From a virus, in IMG/VR virus record IMGVR_UViG_3300049919_000103, positions 1-38,475 of that record: 38,475 bases of DNA; one strand, 5' to 3'. The notes beneath the pieces were generated by a model, which saw only the letters and a list, made by a program, of their open reading frames with translations, was not told where the DNA came from and did not search any database. Shown in pieces: positions 23,067 through 31,388 of this stretch; within the stretch, counting starts at the first letter, position 1; every line of letters begins with the position of its first letter. The translations under genes and the position numbers were made by a program.

Positions 23067-24062
23067 CTAAGCGGCATTAAATCCGTCTGTAGCCCCTGTC
23101 TTTAGGTTGATTACCCAGTTCGTGTTAAGAGTCTTAGCAACGAAAGGCATCTTCCATCCAACTGTTGAGTATTGATCCAGAGGGTTGTCTGTAGAATTTG
23201 ATCCTGGATTCTTCACGTACACTTTTGGCGTAGAAATAGAACCTAGGTTAATAACACCGTAACCGTTCATACCACAGAAGAAGTTTGAGTATACGTTAGC
23301 AACATTAGTCGCAGATGTAGAAAATCCTCCTGATAGTGTGAAGTGTTGGTTGTTAGTTTCTGCAAATTGAACTCCACCTAGTTTACCAACTACACCAGAC
23401 TTGATAGCTTCTGGAGTTGCGTAAATGTTAGCGTTTACCCATTCAGTATTTCCCATAAGGTCCATAGCTGTATCAGGTCCGATGATTGCTCGGTAGTACC
23501 CATCGTCAAATTTCTTTGCTTTGTTTTTCATCAGAGATCGTCGAACTCGTCGTACTTCAAGACCTGTTAGAGTATCTGAAGTGTGAATAGTTGAGATCGC
23601 TGTTGTTGATCCAGTAGACCCTCCAGTTGATGTAGACACCAACATGTTAGTTGCTCCTGAAACAAGTTCAGCTCGGATAAGTTGGTCGATAGATTCACCG
23701 GCGTTTTGACCGTGTACTGAAACGTGTTCTGAAAGACCAGTTTCAATAGATGTCATTGAGTAAAGTGATCCTACTGTTGTGTAAGTACCGTAATCAGCCA
23801 GAGTTGCAGAGATTGTAGAAGCTGTCATATCAACAGCTGTTGGATTAGCTGCTTCTGAAAGAGGTGAAGTAATTACTGCTAGAGGTGTAAACCGTGTGAA
23901 ATACACAGTCTTACCACTGTTCATAGGGATGTTTTTTACTTGTGCTCCGTAGTCGTGTCGAAGTTCGATTTTGGCTCGATCAAGAAAAACTCGATCGTAG
24001 AATATTTGCATAGGCGATGTCAAACCTGGGTTTGAACCTTGTGCAAGGGTAGTTGTACTCAT
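23067..24062 (-). CDS. Major capsid protein, N4-gp56 family-like
   Basis: 331 residues. The layout matches N4-gp56-type HK97-fold capsid proteins: an N-terminal IFYDRVFLDRAKIELRHDYGAQVKNIPMNSGKTVYFTRF segment, then an Ala/Thr/Ser-rich middle (DYGTYTTVGSLYSMTSIE), a VRRVRRSLMKNKAKKFDDGYYRAIIGPDTAMDL block, and VGWKMPFVAKTLNTNWVINLKTG at the end. It forms the procapsid and head shell. It follows the scaffold gene and is followed by a strong hairpin. Leader is AT-rich with no SD. Confidence 0.9.
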   Translation of the reverse strand: MSTTTLAQGSNPGLTSPMQIFYDRVFLDRAKIELRHDYGAQVKNIPMNSGKTVYFTRFTPLAVITSPLSEAANPTAVDMTASTISATLADYGTYTTVGSLYSMTSIETGLSEHVSVHGQNAGESIDQLIRAELVSGATNMLVSTSTGGSTGSTTAISTIHTSDTLTGLEVRRVRRSLMKNKAKKFDDGYYRAIIGPDTAMDLMGNTEWVNANIYATPEAIKSGVVGKLGGVQFAETNNQHFTLSGGFSTSATNVANVYSNFFCGMNGYGVINLGSISTPKVYVKNPGSNSTDNPLDQYSTVGWKMPFVAKTLNTNWVINLKTGATDGFNAA

Positions 24063-24075
24063 GTTAATTTAAATG

Positions 24076-24561
24076 TTATGCGTGTGGCAGAACCTTTAAC
24101 ATTTCTTCTGGAGACATATTGCGAAGTTGCTCTTCACTGTAGGATTTACCTCCTTGTACGACATACCCCTTATTAGAAGTTTGACTCACAGCTTCTTCAG
24201 TACGTCGTTGATCTCGCTTTGCATTAATAGCAACTGAGACAAACGATTCCTTATTTTCTAAAGCTTTGCGTCCGCCGTTAGCTAGGATAAATCTTGTTTC
24301 TTCTTTATCGTAGCCTCCAAGGATTAAATCAGCTACCTCGTCTTCCAAAATATTGTAAGGTTGAGATTCTGTCTTAATAATTTCTTTTACAGTTTTTTTA
24401 GGATTTGCATCGTAAGCTAATGCTTTACGTTTCATCTTATTAAACTGGCTTTTTGGAATAGATACTGTCTCTTCTTGGTCGTCTTCAAAGACAATTTCTT
24501 CCGCCTGTTGTTCTTCCTGTTCTACAACTTCTTCTTGAACATGTTCATTTTCTTGTGCCAT
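24076..24561 (-). CDS. Capsid scaffolding-like protein
   Basis: 161 residues with a very acidic Glu/Gln-rich N-terminus (residues 3-30), then a helical region and a basic C-terminal part ending MSPEEMLKVLPHA. Size, composition and position between portal and major capsid genes fit a scaffold that guides shell assembly and is later lost. Sequence conservation is not visible, as usual for scaffolds. Confidence 0.75.
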   Translation of the reverse strand: MAQENEHVQEEVVEQEEQQAEEIVFEDDQEETVSIPKSQFNKMKRKALAYDANPKKTVKEIIKTESQPYNILEDEVADLILGGYDKEETRFILANGGRKALENKESFVSVAINAKRDQRRTEEAVSQTSNKGYVVQGGKSYSEEQLRNMSPEEMLKVLPHA

Positions 24562-24674
24562 AAATGATAGTGGTTAGTGATTTTCAAAAAATCATAATGT
24601 AAACGTTTTTATAGGTGCGATAACCTTGAGCTGGCTTTTTACGGAGGTTGCCTTGCTCTAATGCCCTCACACTT

Positions 24675-24920
24675 TTACTCAAATGGATCCCGAATGGTCT
24701 TGAGAGGTCTACTTAATACCTTGGTAGAAGTCAGAAATTCCTTTAATGAGTTATATGCAATAGTTCTCCCAATGATTTCAGCTTTCACATGTTCAGCCGG
24801 TTGTTTTAAATCAATCGTGTTCATATCCGTTAAAGGATCGATGAATTTCATAATCATGTCCTCTACTTCTGCCCATCGTGGGTCTTGAAAAAATGTTGAT
24901 TGTAAATCTTGAAGGCTCAT
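24675..24920 (-). CDS. Small protein between portal and scaffold genes
   Basis: 81 residues, helical (MSLQDLQSTFFQDPRWAEVEDMIMKFIDPL). It follows the portal stop by a few bases and precedes a 113-nt gap before the scaffold. Small helical proteins here are common in N4-gp56-type podoviruses; function unknown. Confidence 0.6.
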   Translation of the reverse strand: MSLQDLQSTFFQDPRWAEVEDMIMKFIDPLTDMNTIDLKQPAEHVKAEIIGRTIAYNSLKEFLTSTKVLSRPLKTIRDPFE

Positions 24921-24923
24921 AAT

Positions 24924-26735
24924 TTATTGCATTACAGGCTGTTGTGGAGCCTCAAAGTTACCTTGTAAAGCTTGTTGTAGTTGCTGTTGTCCTTGCATAC
25001 TCTGTTGCATTTCTTGGGCTTGGTCGTCTGCTGCTTCAAGTTCTGCTTGGTTGATTCCAATGCGTTCAGCAAATTTAAAGTACATAAGCTTCAGTCGTGG
25101 ATCTTGTAGAATAGCTGGGTTACTCGCAATATCTGAAATTACTGATTTAAGATTTGCTGCAATTGATTGGACATCATAATTTTCGTTATCAATCACGTAA
25201 TCAAATTCATATTCCACATCTCCATAAAAAGCTTTCTTCATCGCAAGGAATCGACTAGTGCCGAGCTTCCTGTATTCACGAATAGATTTTTGTTTCTCAG
25301 CTTCAACTTCTTCTTGTGTAGGAAATTCCCCATTTAATACCTTAGATTTAATAAAGTTATTTGAATGAAGTTCTGCTGCCATCATGTCGAGTTTCTGGAG
25401 TTCTTGTGTACTGCCTGTAAATCTCATTACGTGTTCAGCAGTTAAGTCTGAAAGGAGTTGTGGCATTACTAATTCATTGAAAAATTCACGGTAAGCAATA
25501 CAAATATTCTCTCGCTTGAAGCCAAAGGTAGATGATGCTTGTGCTGTCACTATTTGAGTTGTTCCTAGTGGAGTTGAAGCTGTTGGATTTTCTCCACGTA
25601 CTGCATCGTAAGCAAACGTTAATTTGTCTGCTTGCTGTAAATAGCTTTGTTCTTCTGAATCGAAGGCAGCAAGGTTGCGTTCTTCGGTAGCAATAGGATT
25701 AATACCTCCTGGAGAGATAATCAAATCTCCACTTTCTAGGTCTGATAGAACATTACGAACAATCTGCTTATCAGGAGTCGTAAACAGGTGCATCGCAGAA
25801 ATCTCCATAGAGATTCGCTTTTGGTTCTTTAGTTCATTGATACGAGCTTGTGTAGAAAACAACATCTCAACAATTCCACGTCCAAGCCATCGCCCTTTGA
25901 CTCGAGTATAGTGAAAATCCTTAAATGGATATTCGGGTTTATTCCATCTAGCACTAAACATAATTAGTCCAGCCTCTCCGATTTCTTTACCTTCTGCGTT
26001 TTTAAGCAGAGAGTCAGCCCCAGCGACAATAAAGACAGCTTTTACCATCTTGTCTGATTTCCCACTGATCCAGTATTCTGGCACTTCTCCGTAGCGTTTA
26101 TAGATTTTGATATACGGTGTTGAAGTCTGTTGATTAGTTCCTCCTGACTTATCTTCATAGGGTTCAGCCGCATTAGTTGAGCCAAATCGTTCAATAGCTT
26201 CCTCTACGTTATTCCAAGAGGTAGCTCTAAGCTCACTCGGCGTCATGTAATGAATCGTCGTGATAAAACGAGAGTCTTTAATCGAATCCACTGAAGGATC
26301 GAGCATTACCCGACGAATATCTACCACTTCTGCCCCTTTCTTTGTCTTTTCAAGTACCACTGATCCGTATATAGGTAGCTCTTCTGCTAACTTATTCAAA
26401 GTTGCAGCGAAGTCAGACATTTTAAGCCATTGCTTTAGTTCTTTTTCCAAAAGGTAGGTAGACCAATACGACTTTGGATTAGTTGCCCAAAGCTTAATGT
26501 TCTTTGTGTCCACGTTGAGCATCTTTGTCGCTACTTCACATGGAGGGTTTACTACGTTAAAAAATTGTTTCTTTCGCCCTAGATATAAACTATCGTCTTC
26601 AAATTTAGAGTCGTTGTATAACGCACACTTCCTAATAGTTGTGTATTGGTTAAAGTCATATCCATTCACAGAAATAGACCCGTTAAAGAAGTCTTCGTTT
26701 TCTAATCGTATTTGAGAAAAGATATTTTCGTTCAT
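24924..26735 (-). CDS. Portal protein
   Basis: About 603 residues from ATG at 26735 (MNENIFSQIRLENEDFF). A GTG at 26783 would add 16 residues, but its only SD-like GAGG lies 3 nt away, so the later start is preferred. Features: WSTYLLEKELKQWLKMSDFAATLNKL, WLGRGIVEMLFSTQARINELKNQ (a portal helical region), a long helical section, and a Gln-rich C-terminal tail. It forms the dodecameric vertex ring for DNA packaging. Placed between terminase and scaffold. Confidence 0.8.
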   Translation of the reverse strand: MNENIFSQIRLENEDFFNGSISVNGYDFNQYTTIRKCALYNDSKFEDDSLYLGRKKQFFNVVNPPCEVATKMLNVDTKNIKLWATNPKSYWSTYLLEKELKQWLKMSDFAATLNKLAEELPIYGSVVLEKTKKGAEVVDIRRVMLDPSVDSIKDSRFITTIHYMTPSELRATSWNNVEEAIERFGSTNAAEPYEDKSGGTNQQTSTPYIKIYKRYGEVPEYWISGKSDKMVKAVFIVAGADSLLKNAEGKEIGEAGLIMFSARWNKPEYPFKDFHYTRVKGRWLGRGIVEMLFSTQARINELKNQKRISMEISAMHLFTTPDKQIVRNVLSDLESGDLIISPGGINPIATEERNLAAFDSEEQSYLQQADKLTFAYDAVRGENPTASTPLGTTQIVTAQASSTFGFKRENICIAYREFFNELVMPQLLSDLTAEHVMRFTGSTQELQKLDMMAAELHSNNFIKSKVLNGEFPTQEEVEAEKQKSIREYRKLGTSRFLAMKKAFYGDVEYEFDYVIDNENYDVQSIAANLKSVISDIASNPAILQDPRLKLMYFKFAERIGINQAELEAADDQAQEMQQSMQGQQQLQQALQGNFEAPQQPVMQ

Positions 26736-26804
26736 TATGTAAATGCTACGTAAAATATCAACTACATGAGCTATATTTAACACTTACCTCGAAAAAACCT
26801 ATAT

Positions 26805-27167
26805 TTATGGCAATGTTTTTACATTTTGTTTAACACTAGATTGAGTGTTTTTCATCAACTCTTTCAGGACAAACCATTCCAGTTCACCGAAGAAGTAGGA
26901 GTTTACAGTTTCGCAACCCTTATCAAGTACTGGTTTTGTTTTTATAAAAACTTTCGTTCTAGTGTTCCAACGTTTCAATGTTTGGTGAGCAATCTTTCGT
27001 TTTGTTTTAACTTCGTAATACTCAGCCATATCCCGAACAGAGTAGCCAAGGACACAATGCCGTCTCCACATTTCTTTCCATGTGCCTAATGAAACTTTAT
27101 ACTCCTTAGAAAAACGAGTATCAGGATCACAGGTAAATAATTCACTTTTAGTAATAAGAATTAACAT
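26805..27167 (-). CDS. Protein of unknown function between terminase and portal
   Basis: 120 residues, basic, with a probable helix-turn-helix-like segment (CVLGYSVRDMAEYYEVKTKRKIAHQTLKRW). It overlaps the terminase stop by 1 nt. It might be a small DNA-binding factor; no family recognised. Confidence 0.6.
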   Translation of the reverse strand: MLILITKSELFTCDPDTRFSKEYKVSLGTWKEMWRRHCVLGYSVRDMAEYYEVKTKRKIAHQTLKRWNTRTKVFIKTKPVLDKGCETVNSYFFGELEWFVLKELMKNTQSSVKQNVKTLP

Positions 27168-28351
27168 TATTCAAAAGCTTTTTTAGTCGCACGATTCTGA
27201 TTAACCCGAGCTTGCATAACATAATCCGGCATACTTGGTTGAAATGACGTCATAGCGTAACGTAGAGCGTCAAGGCAGTGATCTAGCCCTCCTTCTGGTA
27301 CATTTAAAATCTTGCCATCTCGGTCAATGGCCCATAGGTAGTTTCTATACTCTTTTATTAAATTGACTGAACGCTTTGTTATAGAAATCTTTTGATTCTG
27401 AATAAATTGAATCCCTTGATTGATCGAGCCTGGACCTTTTACAGCTGGTTGAATGTTCACGTCATAGCTTTTGATTTCATCAATTGATTTAGGTTCAGCA
27501 CTATCAGCAATCGCCAAAGTTTCAGGCAAAACCTTAATAGTGTCAGCTATTTGTTTATTACTCATTCCTTTTTTGTAACAAACTTCATCAAGGATATATC
27601 CCCCGTTATAGTAGTAAATATCTACAATGGCTGTAGGATCATTTGTATAGCCAAAGTCCACACCACGACGTTCCAGGCGTGCCTCATGGGGAAATTCATC
27701 AAGTATCTGCCAATCTTTATAAATCTTCCCTTCTACTTCTCCGAGCTGTCCTAGTCCATACACTTGCCACCAGCCTTTGCGATTTTTTCGTTGCTCAATT
27801 GAGTTTATAATTTCCTTTGAGAGAGCTTCATTATCTTTGTAAGTCAGTACTATTAATTCAGCATCATCTCGTTTTTGTATAACATCTGTATAAAACCAAA
27901 ACTCGTTAGTCGGGTTCCAGTCTAGGTATACAAATTCTTTTGTACGAACTTCTAATTGATCGAAAGCATCTAAAGGAATGTTGTTTGCTTCGTTAATGAA
28001 TAGCCTGTCACGTCTAGCTCCTCGAAGTTTATCTGGTTGATCAGCACTAAAGAACTCTATTTGTGATTTAGTTTCAAAGGTATAAATAGAATCGGAAGCA
28101 CTCCAACTATCTTCTTTCCAGTAATTATGAGCTTGCATGATGTTCTTAAAGTCACGAATAGCCCCACGTTTTAAGTGTGGGACTGATTCAGATACGATTG
28201 AAGTAAGAGTAGGTTTCGTGTCTCTTTGTGATTTATCTATCAACACCAAAAGAGTTGAAATGGTCTTTGAAGCAGAAGTACCGCCTTGCACACCTCTAAT
28301 CTTCTTAGTTAGACTCTGTACTTTCTTCGTTGATGTTGTTAGTTGGTACAT
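27167..28351 (-). CDS. Terminase large subunit (TerL)
   Basis: 394 residues, an ATPase-nuclease. The Walker A variant is GGTSASKT (23-30) and Walker B with catalytic Glu is LFINEAN (118-123). An RNase H-like nuclease carries acidic residues in DFGYTNDPTA (D232), IADSAEP (D283) and GGLDHCLDALRYA (D357/D361). It cuts concatemeric or circular DNA and pumps it through the portal. The start overlaps the small subunit by 47 nt and is kept because Walker A lies close to the N-terminus as in other TerL proteins. Confidence 0.9.
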   Translation of the reverse strand: MYQLTTSTKKVQSLTKKIRGVQGGTSASKTISTLLVLIDKSQRDTKPTLTSIVSESVPHLKRGAIRDFKNIMQAHNYWKEDSWSASDSIYTFETKSQIEFFSADQPDKLRGARRDRLFINEANNIPLDAFDQLEVRTKEFVYLDWNPTNEFWFYTDVIQKRDDAELIVLTYKDNEALSKEIINSIEQRKNRKGWWQVYGLGQLGEVEGKIYKDWQILDEFPHEARLERRGVDFGYTNDPTAIVDIYYYNGGYILDEVCYKKGMSNKQIADTIKVLPETLAIADSAEPKSIDEIKSYDVNIQPAVKGPGSINQGIQFIQNQKISITKRSVNLIKEYRNYLWAIDRDGKILNVPEGGLDHCLDALRYAMTSFQPSMPDYVMQARVNQNRATKKAFE

Positions 28352-28619
28352 TTCCTAATATTGGTGTGGGTAACGTTACCTCTACTTTAGAATCTTCTGT
28401 GCTGTGCGGATTTCCTTCTGCCATTTTCCAGATTGCTTCTTTAGGCATACCTTCCATAAACTCATCTCGTTCCTCATCAGTCATACGAGAAAGGTACTCT
28501 TTAGCCCACTCCTTCATAGTCTTCCCTTTAGGTCTCCCTAAAATATTTCCGCTTTGCCCTTTTTTCCATAACCAAGGTTTAGGATTACTGTTTTCGATTT
28601 GATTATCAGATTCTGTCAT
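28305..28619 (-). CDS. Terminase small subunit-like protein (DUF5681-type)
   Basis: 104 residues. The motif WKKGQSGNILGRPKGKT (20-36) is the hallmark of the DUF5681 family, encoded directly before TerL in many phages. A helical section and a polar tail follow. It probably recognises packaging DNA for TerL. It lies immediately upstream of and overlaps TerL. Confidence 0.75.
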   Translation of the reverse strand: MTESDNQIENSNPKPWLWKKGQSGNILGRPKGKTMKEWAKEYLSRMTDEERDEFMEGMPKEAIWKMAEGNPHSTEDSKVEVTLPTPILGNVPTNNINEESTESN

Positions 28620-28624
28620 TTTAT

Positions 28625-28822
28625 CTAAAGCGTACGTCCCCGTGTACGTTCGTCAACATATCCCATGCACCAATGACATTTATCTTGTTCACTTCTAGTT
28701 TTTAAATATTTTTCTCCGCATGAACAAATTTTAATATCAAGAGTCATAGTATCTGGTTTAATAGAACGAATATATTTCTTCTGGACTCTACTGAGAATCT
28801 GTAGTGATTTTTCGTAGGTCAT
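28625..28822 (-). CDS. Small zinc-ribbon-like protein
   Basis: 65 residues with CSCGEKYLKTRSEQDKCHWC, a CxC-x14-CxxC layout suited to one zinc. It ends in a basic tail. One of several small Cys-rich proteins in this region; function unknown. Confidence 0.6.
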   Translation of the reverse strand: MTYEKSLQILSRVQKKYIRSIKPDTMTLDIKICSCGEKYLKTRSEQDKCHWCMGYVDERTRGRTL

Positions 28823-28823
28823 T

Positions 28824-29033
28824 TTAATTTTTAGGGTTATTAGACTTAGGAAAATACTTCTCTAATACCGTCCCTTTAATACTTCTATAAAAACTAGGGC
28901 TTTTCTTTTCTCGTAGTCTCCATGATCGTTTGTAGTAAAAGAGGTATGCAGAAAGCATGTTACAACCTCCAGTACAGTACTTTTGATACAACACATCTCT
29001 ACACACTTCGCACTTCTTTGGCTTCTTTTCCAT
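28824..29033 (-). CDS. Small Cys-rich protein
   Basis: 69 residues. CEVC at 8-11 and CTGGC at 20-24 could form a zinc knuckle, followed by an aromatic, basic stretch (LFYYKRSWRLREKK). It starts 1 nt after the next gene's stop region. No family recognised. Confidence 0.6.
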   Translation of the reverse strand: MEKKPKKCEVCRDVLYQKYCTGGCNMLSAYLFYYKRSWRLREKKSPSFYRSIKGTVLEKYFPKSNNPKN

Positions 29034-29064
29034 ATTTAATTTTTAAGGTACTAAAAAGACCGTA

Positions 29065-29328
29065 TTAAACGGCTTTGTTAGAGGTTATTCTGCTGTCTCT
29101 CCAGTCCTTGATTTTTTCAGTCATTAATTCAAAGCACCAGTCATATTTAGATGATCCTGTTTCTGTTTGTATTTTCTCTTTCTCCTCCTCTAACATCTCT
29201 ATGAATTGGGCTTGCTGGTCTTCTAATGTGTCTGCGATGAACTCTTTCATATCTTTAAAACGATAGTATTCTTCAAACTTTTCCTGCCAACTCATTAAAT
29301 CTGGGTCTTTAAAGTGTATGTCTCTCAT
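29065..29328 (-). CDS. Small acidic helical protein, unknown
   Basis: 87 residues, strongly helical and acidic (DTLEDQQAQFIEMLEEEKEKIQ), possibly coiled coil. No family recognised. Lies among small accessory genes upstream of the terminase. Confidence 0.55.
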   Translation of the reverse strand: MRDIHFKDPDLMSWQEKFEEYYRFKDMKEFIADTLEDQQAQFIEMLEEEKEKIQTETGSSKYDWCFELMTEKIKDWRDSRITSNKAV

Positions 29329-29359
29329 TTAAATCATTCCAATTAGCTTATAACGCTCA

Positions 29360-29665
29360 TCAAGATAGACCTATTCTTTTTTTCTCAATCTTTTTTACTT
29401 TAACCTTACCTGTTTTAATTTGATACTTTAACTTTTCCCTTTCTTTAAAGTGCTGTTTGCAAAGTTTTGTAGTAGAGCTTTTATATCTATTATCATCAGT
29501 CAATTCCACTTTACACACATTACACTTGTTATCTTTCCTGTTATTTACCCTAAAGCCTCCATACTTACGGTAGTCTCTTTGATAAGCAATAACCTTTTCT
29601 TTGTTCTTCCAATACCACTCACGAGCTTTTTGAGCGTGATATGCTCTCTTTTCTTCATTTGTCAT
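29360..29665 (-). CDS. Small zinc-binding protein, endonuclease VII-like N-terminus
   Basis: 101 residues. The basic N-terminus (EEKRAYHAQKAREWYWKNKEKVIAYQRDY) resembles the start of endonuclease VII/HNH-type phage proteins. CNVC at 49-52 and a later CKQH could bind zinc. The nuclease HH/N core is not evident, so it may be a truncated or non-nuclease relative. Overlaps the next upstream gene by 11 nt. Confidence 0.5.
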   Translation of the reverse strand: MTNEEKRAYHAQKAREWYWKNKEKVIAYQRDYRKYGGFRVNNRKDNKCNVCKVELTDDNRYKSSTTKLCKQHFKEREKLKYQIKTGKVKVKKIEKKRIGLS

Positions 29666-30056
29666 GTTGATCTCGTAAGATTGTTAATACGTCATCTTTT
29701 GTAAGCTGTCTTTGCCACCTTGCATAATCAGCAGATATTAGATCTATACGATAACCTCTATCTTTGCAGAAATCGTCTAACTCTTCTTTCCAGCCCTTTG
29801 GTGGTTTAGGAAATATGTCTATTGGATAAGGGTCTGGTAACCCCTCCACCGCCTGTATATTCTTTTCTTGGAGTTGGGTGAGGAGAGACTCAATAAAGAT
29901 TTCTATATCTTTGAATGTTTGATCTGGATTGTCTTGATATACTAGTCCTCCTTGATGAGAGGCTATGTGAACTACTCCACTGGAACAAGGAGCTGTTCTC
30001 ATTTTAAATCTGTTGTAGAACTCAAACTTCCAACTCTCATTAGTGTGGTCTGGCAT
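29655..30056 (-). CDS. Phage protein of unknown function
   Basis: 133 residues. No family recognised. It has aromatic-rich N-terminal (SWKFEFYNRFKMRTAPCSSG) and C-terminal (WKEELDDFCKDRGYRIDLISADYARW) parts linked by a helical, Pro-rich middle. Lies among early-middle accessory genes. Confidence 0.55.
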   Translation of the reverse strand: MPDHTNESWKFEFYNRFKMRTAPCSSGVVHIASHQGGLVYQDNPDQTFKDIEIFIESLLTQLQEKNIQAVEGLPDPYPIDIFPKPPKGWKEELDDFCKDRGYRIDLISADYARWQRQLTKDDVLTILRDQHDK

Positions 30057-30080
30057 GATTATTTCTCTTTTATAAATTTG

Positions 30081-30272
30081 TTAATCTAAAATATCTTCAA
30101 TTCCTTCTTTTAACTTCTTTGCAGTTCCTTTCACAATAGAAGAAGCTCCTAATGTAAGGATTGACAGTCCTTGCTCTGCATCTGAGTTTTCGCCTGATAT
30201 ATCATCTACAAGTTCTTTGATCCCATTAAGTGGACTGAGAACTGTTTTTGTTATGCCTTTAAATATATTCAT
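30081..30272 (-). CDS. Small amphipathic helical protein
   Basis: 63 residues (MNIFKGITKTVLSPLNGIKEL...), alternating hydrophobic and charged, with a Ser/Gly/Ala-rich middle. It could associate with membranes or form a coiled coil. No family recognised. Ends 4 nt before the start of the neighbouring gene region. Confidence 0.5.
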   Translation of the reverse strand: MNIFKGITKTVLSPLNGIKELVDDISGENSDAEQGLSILTLGASSIVKGTAKKLKEGIEDILD

Positions 30273-30276
30273 ATAT

Positions 30277-30603
30277 CTATTTATTAAATGCTTCCCACTT
30301 TTTATCTACTTCTTCGACTGCGGAGTTGTGGCCATCTGCAAATGCTTTTGGTTTAGTCTTGTCTTCAACAGGTTCTAAGGTCTTTATGCCGTCCCCCCAA
30401 TCAACCTCTTTAAAGGTGTACTTATCTAGTGACAACCCTTCTCGTGTGATGTTGGCTATTTCTTGGAGTTTAGAAGCCCACCATTCTGTAATGTTCCCTA
30501 CTCCAAAGTTCTTTGTGTATTCGTCTTCTCCTTGCCATACTCCAGCATCTACAAAGGCTTGAAACTCCTCTTTAGCTTTATTTACGTGTTCTGATAGGGG
30601 CAT
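30277..30603 (-). CDS. Small phage protein, unknown
   Basis: 108 residues, soluble, helical, acidic, Trp-rich (WWASKLQEIANITREGLSLDKYTF). No family recognised. It starts 1 nt from the stop of the following Cys-rich gene, indicating an operon. Confidence 0.55.
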   Translation of the reverse strand: MPLSEHVNKAKEEFQAFVDAGVWQGEDEYTKNFGVGNITEWWASKLQEIANITREGLSLDKYTFKEVDWGDGIKTLEPVEDKTKPKAFADGHNSAVEEVDKKWEAFNK

Positions 30604-30604
30604 A

Positions 30605-30784
30605 TTAGTTAATGAAGTACTTAATAAATTTATCTACAACCTCATCTCTTTCAATCGTACTGCCTTGAGGGGCAACATTTTCCGCCCATTCCCTAAACGC
30701 CAAATATTTACAAACTCTACATTTCCCACAATGATTATCAGCAGCACAATAAAAGCTTTTCTTATACCAATTATGTTCTTTCAT
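30605..30784 (-). CDS. Small Cys-rich protein
   Basis: 59 residues (MKEHNWYKKSFYCAADNHCG...). Cys at 13, 19, 22 and 25 with His at 4 and 18 suggest a single metal site. It is the first gene downstream of the folded tRNA-like RNA and abuts the next gene. No family recognised. Confidence 0.6.
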   Translation of the reverse strand: MKEHNWYKKSFYCAADNHCGKCRVCKYLAFREWAENVAPQGSTIERDEVVDKFIKYFIN

Positions 30785-30825
30785 ATCTATTCACTTACCT
30801 GATAAATTTTAGTTATTAATGATCT

Positions 30826-31165
30826 AAAAGGTACTGTTCCCCTCGCATTGAATGGACTTTATAAGGTGTAACTCTTTTGGAATTACTGCATGCCTTATTG
30901 ATTATTCGGCATAATCCTTCAATGTGAGAAGATAACAAAGTTAATCTTGATGGTGGCAGGATTCGAACCTGCGAAGCTTACGCATGACTTGCGTTTCGGT
31001 ACCAACTCCTCCTTATTTAAACGTCATATTCCACCACACCATTTCGATTACTCCCTCTTTCGAGGGGAACAATACCCTTTGAGAAGTGCATAATTCTGGC
31101 GAAAATTAATCCTTAGACTCATCCAAATAAATTGGTAACTTAACCTTTCGGTTCCTAAAGCACTT
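30826..31165 (-). ncRNA. Large folded RNA with tRNA-like core
   Basis: Nested pairings without an ORF. A 20-bp helix, 31080-31061 with 30845-30826, is perfect on the minus-strand RNA if two G-U pairs are allowed; these are A-C mismatches on the plus strand. Inside lie the tRNA-like unit 30948-31043 and a three-helix region at 30842-30930. Beyond the 5' side a 6-bp stem (31160-31165/31084-31089) encloses hairpins AACC-GAAA-GGTT, CCAA/TTGG and a TTAATTT/GAATTA pair. This fills a 435-nt gene-free stretch. It resembles GOLLD/ROOL-type phage RNAs in setting only; it is smaller and I cannot assign it. Confidence 0.6.
30948..31043 (-). tRNA. tRNA-like element, non-canonical (possible pseudo-tRNA)
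   Basis: The T arm is perfect (GCAGG-TTCGAAT-CCTGC) and the acceptor pairs ATGGTG/CACCAT with an A-C at the end pair. TG follows at positions 8-9 and the next bases are GTGGAAT. No normal D or anticodon arm can be folded. Instead ATGAC+GTTT pairs with AAAC+GTCAT (31019-31027 with 30984-30996, 4-nt bulge), leaving a 22-nt loop containing AAGGAGGAG. A competing hairpin ACGCA/TGCGT exists. The shape, acceptor and T arm on a long helix without a D stem, recalls the tRNA-like domain of tmRNA. Confidence 0.5.
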
Positions 31166-31220
31166 AAGCTTTTTTGCCTAATTGTTATTTCAACCAGAGA
31201 TATACACTTCCCTCAAAGAA

Positions 31221-31388
31221 CTACTCGAACTCAGATATAACTGTGATAACCCTTTCTACGTCTTTAATGTCACTAACCTCACTATCTAACTCCTCTATCA
31301 CTTCTAATATTTCGTTCTGTTCATCCATCAGCACTATTGCTGTTGTTTTATTTATTGTTGTTAATACAACTTTTGCTTTTCTTTTCAT
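31221..31388 (-). CDS. Small acidic protein, unknown
   Basis: 55 residues (MKRKAKVVLTTINKTTAIVLMDEQ...), predicted beta hairpin then an acidic helix. It is the last gene before the folded RNA region. No family recognised. SD-less AT-rich start. Confidence 0.5.
   Translation of the reverse strand: MKRKAKVVLTTINKTTAIVLMDEQNEILEVIEELDSEVSDIKDVERVITVISEFE

Noticed and set aside
30949-30972. attP-like core matching a tRNA 3' end
   Set aside because: No integrase is encoded and the paired 5' acceptor sequence is also present, so a tRNA-like fold explains it better.
30948-31043. Complete tmRNA
   Set aside because: Far too short, no tag ORF, and the termini of the larger element are not the tRNA-like ends.
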